Source: an uncultured Faecalibacterium sp.
GTDB lineage: Bacteria; Bacillota; Clostridia; Oscillospirales; Ruminococcaceae
DNA: 10,244 nucleotides
NCBI GenBank assembly: GCA_945982465.1
Contig: CAMFSB010000033.1
Location: 1-10,244 of the forward strand
Direction of reading: 5' to 3'
The notes under the pieces are model-generated. The model did not search any database. It saw only the letters and a list, made by a program, of their open reading frames with translations, and was not told where the DNA came from. Positions 6,870 to 10,244 of the stretch are shown here, one piece after another; the stretch's first letter is position 1, and the number at the start of each line of letters is the position of its first letter. Both the position numbers and the translations under genes were made by a program.

Positions 6870-7727
6870 ATGCTGACCTACAACATGGACGTGGAACGCC
6901 GCAGCCTGTGGCTGCGCACCACCCCCGGTGAGCTGGCGCTGGCGCATCCATACTACTGCACCGAGGCCGGCCGGTTTTACGGCCGCAGCCGGTTTTCCAC
7001 CGCGCGCACCGATAAGGAGAGCTACCTGCTGTTTTACACGCGCCGGGGCGCGGGTCTGATCGAGCAAAACGGCGCACAGGTCATTCTGGCCCAGGGGCAG
7101 GCGCTGCTGCTCAACTGCCGCACACCCCAAAGCTACTGCACCGCGCCGGGGTATGCCCTGTGGCACCACGACTGGATCCACCTGGACGGCGCCGGCGTGC
7201 GGGCGCTGGAAAGCATTTTGATCCCGGGGCGGCTGTGCCCGCTGCCGCTGTCGGCCTCGGCTTTGCCGGAGTTTGACGCCGTGTTGGCCCGCATGCAGGA
7301 CGGCGGCTCGGCCGCTGTGGTGGCGGTGGGGCTGGCGCTGCACCGCCTGCTGGCCGAACTGGCCACCACAAGGCTGGAAAGCGCCGCACCCACCGGCAGC
7401 CGGGCGCTGGTGAACTGCGCCGCTGATTACATCCGCACCCATTACGCCGAGCCGCTGACGCTGGATGACCTGCTGCGCATCGCCCCCATGAGCAAGAGCC
7501 ATTTTCTGCGGGTGTTCCGGGAGCAGCTGGGCACCACGCCCTACAATTTTCTGCTGTGCACCCGCATCACGCAGGCCAAGGAGCTGCTGGTGATGACCGA
7601 CCTGCCGGTGTGTGCGGTGGCGGCGCGGGCAGGCTTTCGCTGTGAGGCCAATTTTTCCTCCCGCTTTGCAGCCATGACGGGCCAAAGCCCGCTGCAATAC
7701 CGCAAAAGCGCAATCGGCCGGGGGTAA
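6870..7727 (+). CDS. AraC-family transcriptional regulator of rhamnose genes
   Basis: The 285-residue DNA-binding regulator has an N-terminal cupin-like sugar-sensing domain, about residues 25-110 (YLLFYTRRGAGLIEQNG...GQALLLNCRTP...WHHDWIHLDG). The C-terminal double helix-turn-helix spans about 183-280, starting ADYIRTHYAEPLTLDDLLRIAPMSKSHF. It ends in the AraC signature, with GFRCEANFSSRFAAMTGQSPLQYR at 255-278. The start is supported by AGGGGG at 6857-6862, 7 bases upstream; a second ATG five codons on is less well placed. It is divergent from rhaB, with tandem repeats in the 123-bp gap, so L-rhamnose-responsive activation of rhaBAD is likely. It plays the RhaS/RhaR role, but orthology to either is not claimed. 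No export signal or membrane segment is present. Confidence 0.93.
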   Translation: MLTYNMDVERRSLWLRTTPGELALAHPYYCTEAGRFYGRSRFSTARTDKESYLLFYTRRGAGLIEQNGAQVILAQGQALLLNCRTPQSYCTAPGYALWHHDWIHLDGAGVRALESILIPGRLCPLPLSASALPEFDAVLARMQDGGSAAVVAVGLALHRLLAELATTRLESAAPTGSRALVNCAADYIRTHYAEPLTLDDLLRIAPMSKSHFLRVFREQLGTTPYNFLLCTRITQAKELLVMTDLPVCAVAARAGFRCEANFSSRFAAMTGQSPLQYRKSAIGRG

Positions 7728-7860
7728 ACCGGAGCCAGGGCGTTTTTTGGGGGAGCGGGGCGGTGTACCCCGCGCGGGTGTTTTCCGCCATGCCGGCATT
7801 GCGTTGGCCAATTTACACCGGCCGCAGTGTTCCCCGCACGCAGGCGTTTGCAGTGCAAAA

Positions 7861-7905
7861 CAGAGCAGCCGGGCGGTCTGCGCCGCCCGGCTGCTCTGCT
7901 TTTTT
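7861..7905. terminator. Strong bidirectional intrinsic terminator
   Basis: Perfect 16-bp arms (7861-7876 and 7883-7898) enclose a 6-nt loop, TCTGCG. The plus strand continues CTTTTTT (T tract 7900-7905). The minus strand continues TTTT (AAAA at 7857-7860). It closes the regulator unit and, from the other side, the leftward carbohydrate-binding gene remnant that ends at 7926. The rest of the 198-bp gap shows nothing recognisable. Confidence 0.9.
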
Positions 7906-7925
7906 CAGGGGAAGATCTGTACCTC

Positions 7926-8606
7926 TCAGGGCGCGGTGCCGCGCCGGCCGCCGGGGTCTGTGCCCTGCATTTTACCGCCGCCCATGCCGCCAGGCATTTC
8001 GCCGGCTCCATCGGGTATTTTACCAACCTTGCCGCCGCCCATGCCACCGCGACCGCCGGCGCCGTTTTCCGAGCCGTCGTTGGTGGTGATGTCGCCGCCA
8101 GTCCAGCTGTATGCGCCGCCCGCGTCCAGGGCGGTGTTGCCGTTGCCGCTGCAGGTCAGATCCAGCATACCGCCGGTGATGGTCAGGCTGCCGTTGGAGT
8201 CAATGCAGTCGCCGTCCGACACGATGGTAACGACCCCGCCGTTGATCTCCACTGCGCAGGCTGTGTCGGCGGCAAACGGGTCCTGCTTGCCAAAGCCAAA
8301 AGCCGTGCCGGAGCCGTCGGCCCCGCCGGCAGCATTGATGCCGTCATCGAAGGCCGCGATATCCAGCGTGCCGCCGTTGATCGTGACAGTCTGCCCTTCC
8401 ACACCTTCGTAGCAGTACAAAATAGAAAGGCTGCCGCTGCTGATCGTCACAGCTCCGTCGGCATGGATGCCGTCGTCCCCCGTGCGAACGGTCCAGCTGC
8501 CGCCGGCAATCGCCACGCCGCCACCCGCGTGCACGGCGTCATCAGCGGTGTCCAGCGCCAATGTGCCGCCGTTCACGGCCAGATCGCCGCCTGCCTTGAG
8601 GCCCTT
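7926..8606 (-). pseudogene. C-terminal remnant of a DUF4353/Cthe_2159-like carbohydrate-binding protein
   Basis: About 226 codons remain. They consist of beta-solenoid repeats of about 20-25 residues, such as GDLAVNGGTLALDTADDAVHA, GGVAIAGG, AVTISSGSLSI, TVTINGGTLDIAAFDDGINAAGG and SLTITGGMLDL. Recurrent Asp pairs (DDAVH, DDGIH, DDGIN, DGDCID) resemble the calcium-binding turns of the Cthe_2159 family of cell-surface polysaccharide-binding proteins. A Gly/Met-rich tail (GGRGGMGGGK...) ends at a TGA. The similarity begins abruptly at KGLKAGGD (about 8606). The same frame stays open upstream to 8750, but that stretch is antisense to the histidine kinase and gives no repeats, signal peptide or lipobox. 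The protein's N-terminal half and promoter are therefore absent. The family assignment is by pattern recognition only. Whether the gap is biological or an assembly join is open. Confidence 0.75.
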
Positions 8607-8608
8607 GC

Positions 8609-8668
8609 AGCAATGTGCGCATACGGGCCATGCGCAACACCGGGTATTCTCTGGAGGTGCTTCCATGA
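8609..8668 (+). pseudogene. C-terminal remnant of an OmpR/SARP-like response regulator
   Basis: In the frame ending at the TGA at 8666-8668 the sequence encodes SNVRIRAMRNTGYSLEVLP. This is the last beta-hairpin of a winged-helix output domain, where family members read (I/V)RxxRNxGYxLE. The remnant's stop overlaps the kinase ATG (ATGA), the normal coupling for a response regulator-kinase pair. Everything upstream in this frame is antisense to the carbohydrate-binding remnant, so about 200 residues, including the phosphoacceptor domain, are missing. Confidence 0.65.
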
Positions 8669-9930
8669 TTAAGCGGCTGCGCTTCAAATTCATCGGTGCG
8701 TCCATGCTGGCGCTGGCGCTGGTACTGCTGGCGATTTTGGGCGGCATCAACTGGATGAGCTACCGCAAGGTGGTGTCGGACGCTGATTTTATCCTGTCTG
8801 TTCTGGCGGCAAACCAGGGCGATTTCCCCCAGCGGGCCGCCCCCGCCGAGGATGCTGCTCGCCGCGGGCCGCAGCCCGGCGGCGATATGCTCGCCCCCCG
8901 GCACGCCTTTTCGGACGAAACGCCCTATGAATCCCGCTTTTTCTCAGTGCTGCTGGACGAGGCCGGCCAGGTGCTGGCCACCGATACCGGCAAGATCGCC
9001 GCCGTAGGCGCGGTCGATGCGGCCGAGTACGCCCGGCAGGTTCTGAAAACCGGTCGTAAATCCGGTTTTTGGGGTGTATACCGTTATCTGTGCAGCGCGG
9101 AGGCCAGCGGCGACCGGGTGATCTTTTTGGACTGCTCGCGGGGGCTGTCGGACTTTTACACCGTGCTGGCCGCCAGCGTGCTGCTGTCGCTGCTGGGGCT
9201 TTTGGCCGTATGGCTCCTGCTGCTGATCTTTTCGGGGCGGATCGTCAAGCCTGTGGCGGAAAGTTACGAAAAGCAGCGCCGCTTTGTTACCGACGCGGGC
9301 CATGAGATCAAAACCCCGCTGACCATTATGGGGGCTGACGCCGATCTTCTGGAGCTGGAATGCGGACCGAGCGAATGGCTGGCCGATATTCGCCGGCAGG
9401 TGCAGCGGCTGACCGGCCTGACCAATGACCTGATCTATCTTTCGCGCATGGATGAGGAACGCCCCCAGCTGCAGCGCATCGAATTTCCGGTGTCGGATAC
9501 CGTGGAGGAGCTGGTGCAGTCCTTTCAGGGCCCGGCCCGCGCCCGGGGCATCACGCTGGAGGCCCGGCTGCAGCCGCTTTTATCCCTGACCGGAGACGAA
9601 AAAGCCATCCGGCAACTGGTGTCCGTGCTGCTTGATAACGCCGTCAAATATGCGCCAGCCGGCGGGGATGTTGCGGTGCGGCTGGAAAAGGCTGGCCGTT
9701 TTGTCCGCCTGACGGTGGAAAATTCCACCGAGCAGCCTGTGGAAAAGCAGCATCTGGCCCATCTGTTCGACCGGTTTTACCGCACCGACGCCTCCCACAA
9801 TTCCGCCACCGGCGGATACGGGCTGGGCCTGTCCATCGCGCAGAGCATCACTGCCGCCCACAAGGGCCGCATCCGGGCCGTTTGCCCTGCCGGCGGCCGG
9901 CTGGCCGTGATCGTGACCCTGCCGCAGTAA
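8665..9930 (+). CDS. Membrane sensor histidine kinase
   Basis: This is a 421-residue two-component sensor. Transmembrane helix 1 is at about 11-30 and helix 2 at about 166-190. They enclose an extracellular domain of about 135 residues with a disordered Pro/Arg/Ala-rich stretch (54-80) and a PAS/Cache-like segment (FFSVLLDEAGQVLATDTG, 92-109). The HisKA motif is FVTDAGHEIKTPLT with phosphoacceptor His213. The HATPase domain has the N box LLDNAVKYA (Asn325), F-box-like LFDRFYRTD (368-376) and G2 box GGYGLGLSIA (383-392). The usual DxGxG G1 box is replaced by VENSTEQ. The start is supported by GGAGG at 8651-8655 and by overlap with the response-regulator stop. A longer in-frame extension back to 8467 is rejected as antisense. 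The cognate regulator is truncated, so in this sequence the kinase has no partner. The signal is unknown. Confidence 0.9.
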   Translation: MIKRLRFKFIGASMLALALVLLAILGGINWMSYRKVVSDADFILSVLAANQGDFPQRAAPAEDAARRGPQPGGDMLAPRHAFSDETPYESRFFSVLLDEAGQVLATDTGKIAAVGAVDAAEYARQVLKTGRKSGFWGVYRYLCSAEASGDRVIFLDCSRGLSDFYTVLAASVLLSLLGLLAVWLLLLIFSGRIVKPVAESYEKQRRFVTDAGHEIKTPLTIMGADADLLELECGPSEWLADIRRQVQRLTGLTNDLIYLSRMDEERPQLQRIEFPVSDTVEELVQSFQGPARARGITLEARLQPLLSLTGDEKAIRQLVSVLLDNAVKYAPAGGDVAVRLEKAGRFVRLTVENSTEQPVEKQHLAHLFDRFYRTDASHNSATGGYGLGLSIAQSITAAHKGRIRAVCPAGGRLAVIVTLPQ

Positions 9931-9936
9931 GCGCAC

Positions 9937-9977
9937 AAAAAGCCCGCTTTGGCGTAATGCCAAAGCGGGCTTTTTTT
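9937..9977 (+). terminator. Rho-independent terminator after the histidine kinase
   Basis: Perfect 13-bp arms (9941-9953 and 9959-9971) enclose the loop GTAAT. The stem extends by A:T pairs (AAAA 9937-9940 with TTTT) and is followed by the T tract 9971-9977. It begins 7 bp after the kinase stop. The flanking A run means it could also serve the leftward gene ending at 10057. Confidence 0.92.
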
Positions 9978-10056
9978 ACAGGCTGGGCGCAGATGGCAGG
10001 CGGCCTAAATGCCGCCCCTCCCGCCGCTGTGCCGCAGGCAGGGCCGTACGGGCTGC

Positions 10057-10197
10057 TTAGCCTTGCCCGGCCTCTTCCAGCTCATACATATAGGCGGCAG
10101 TCAGCGGGATCAGTTCAAGCGCAGAGGTGCCCACGGCCTGGTGGGGCGCTGCAATGATGACCTCGGCATCTGTTGTAGAATATAAGGATGAAATCAT
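10057..10197 (-). CDS. Unidentified C-terminal fragment or small protein
   Basis: The leftward frame ending at the TAA at 10057-10059 reads back 46 codons to an ATG at 10197. The product contains TDAEVIIAAPHQAVGTSALE and ends in LTAAYMYELEEAGQG, which looks like a real, well-composed protein tail. No Shine-Dalgarno sequence precedes the ATG, and an in-frame stop lies about 11 codons further upstream (10228-10230). Base composition changes from GC-rich to AT-rich near 10172, inside this frame. The native coding part is probably the C-terminus of a longer gene cut near 10172-10180, but an intact small protein cannot be excluded. I do not recognise the family. Confidence 0.4.
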   Translation of the reverse strand: MISSLYSTTDAEVIIAAPHQAVGTSALELIPLTAAYMYELEEAGQG

Positions 10198-10244
10198 CGA
10201 TGGACATCGCGTTCTTACATACCGAGATCAGAATGAATCCTCTG
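10173..10244. other. AT-rich terminal segment of different composition
   Basis: By hand count about 28 of 72 bases are G or C (39%), against well over 60% in the rest of the window. A plus-strand frame is open through to the window edge, from ATG codons at 10153 and 10156 (…SVVEYKDEIIDGHRVLTYRD…). No ribosome-binding site, terminal repeat or known transposase motif can be seen in so short a stretch. It may be the edge of an inserted or foreign element. Confidence 0.35.

Noticed and set aside
7926..8606. Repeats in this region as a possible CRISPR or DNA repeat array
   Set aside because: The periodicity is at protein level (solenoid turns) with divergent DNA. There are no uniform direct repeats or spacers.
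8467..8664. N-terminal extension of the histidine kinase
   Set aside because: It is antisense to the solenoid repeats. The kinase ATG at 8665 has GGAGG upstream and begins directly with a basic segment and transmembrane helix.
8607..8750. Leftward open frame extending the carbohydrate-binding remnant into the kinase
   Set aside because: The translation has no repeats, signal peptide or lipobox and is antisense to the kinase. It is open only by composition.
9882..10157. Small plus-strand open frame after the kinase
   Set aside because: It runs through the kinase 3' end and the strong terminator in a different frame. It is Pro/Arg/Ala-rich with no ribosome-binding site.

Overview
The window is GC-rich (well above 60% by eye), with dense strong Shine-Dalgarno sequences (AAGGAGG type) and Firmicutes-like protein families. 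This suggests a gut Clostridia-class anaerobe, most likely Oscillospiraceae (Faecalibacterium/Subdoligranulum/Gemmiger-like). The taxonomic call is an inference from composition and protein style, not from a marker gene.

Positions 37-7727 are a complete L-rhamnose catabolic locus. A rhaB-rhaA-rhaD operon (rhamnulokinase, L-rhamnose isomerase, rhamnulose-1-phosphate aldolase) reads leftward from 6746 to 3197. An AraC-family regulator (6870-7727) diverges from it across a 123-bp gap. That gap holds a TATAAT promoter for the operon and a 12-bp direct repeat with 21-bp spacing, a typical AraC-type operator layout. To the left, a second divergent pair shares a 249-bp promoter region: a GPH/MelB-type sugar:cation symporter (leftward, 37-1542) and a cytoplasmic GH1 glycosidase (rightward, 1792-3078). 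The GH1 gene and rhaD converge on a long bidirectional hairpin terminator. The simplest model is that the symporter imports rhamnose or a rhamnose-containing glycoside, the GH1 enzyme removes a beta-linked sugar inside the cell, and RhaA-RhaB-RhaD convert rhamnose to DHAP and L-lactaldehyde. No alpha-L-rhamnosidase, mutarotase or lactaldehyde reductase is visible in the window.

Positions 7926-9930 are a scarred locus. A leftward beta-solenoid carbohydrate-binding protein (DUF4353/Cthe_2159-like) has lost its N-terminal part. A few bases away, only the last ~20 codons of an OmpR-type response regulator remain, overlapping the start of an intact sensor histidine kinase. Both truncations meet at about 8604-8612. 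One deletion in an ancestral divergent arrangement (carbohydrate-binding protein <- -> response regulator-kinase) would explain both. It is either a real deletion that left an orphan kinase or an assembly join.

The kinase ends at a strong terminator. The last ~190 bases hold the C-terminal end of an unidentified leftward gene. The final ~72 bases are abruptly AT-rich (about 39% GC by hand count), which suggests a second boundary with foreign or mobile DNA. No rRNA, tRNA, CRISPR array or recognisable transposase was seen.
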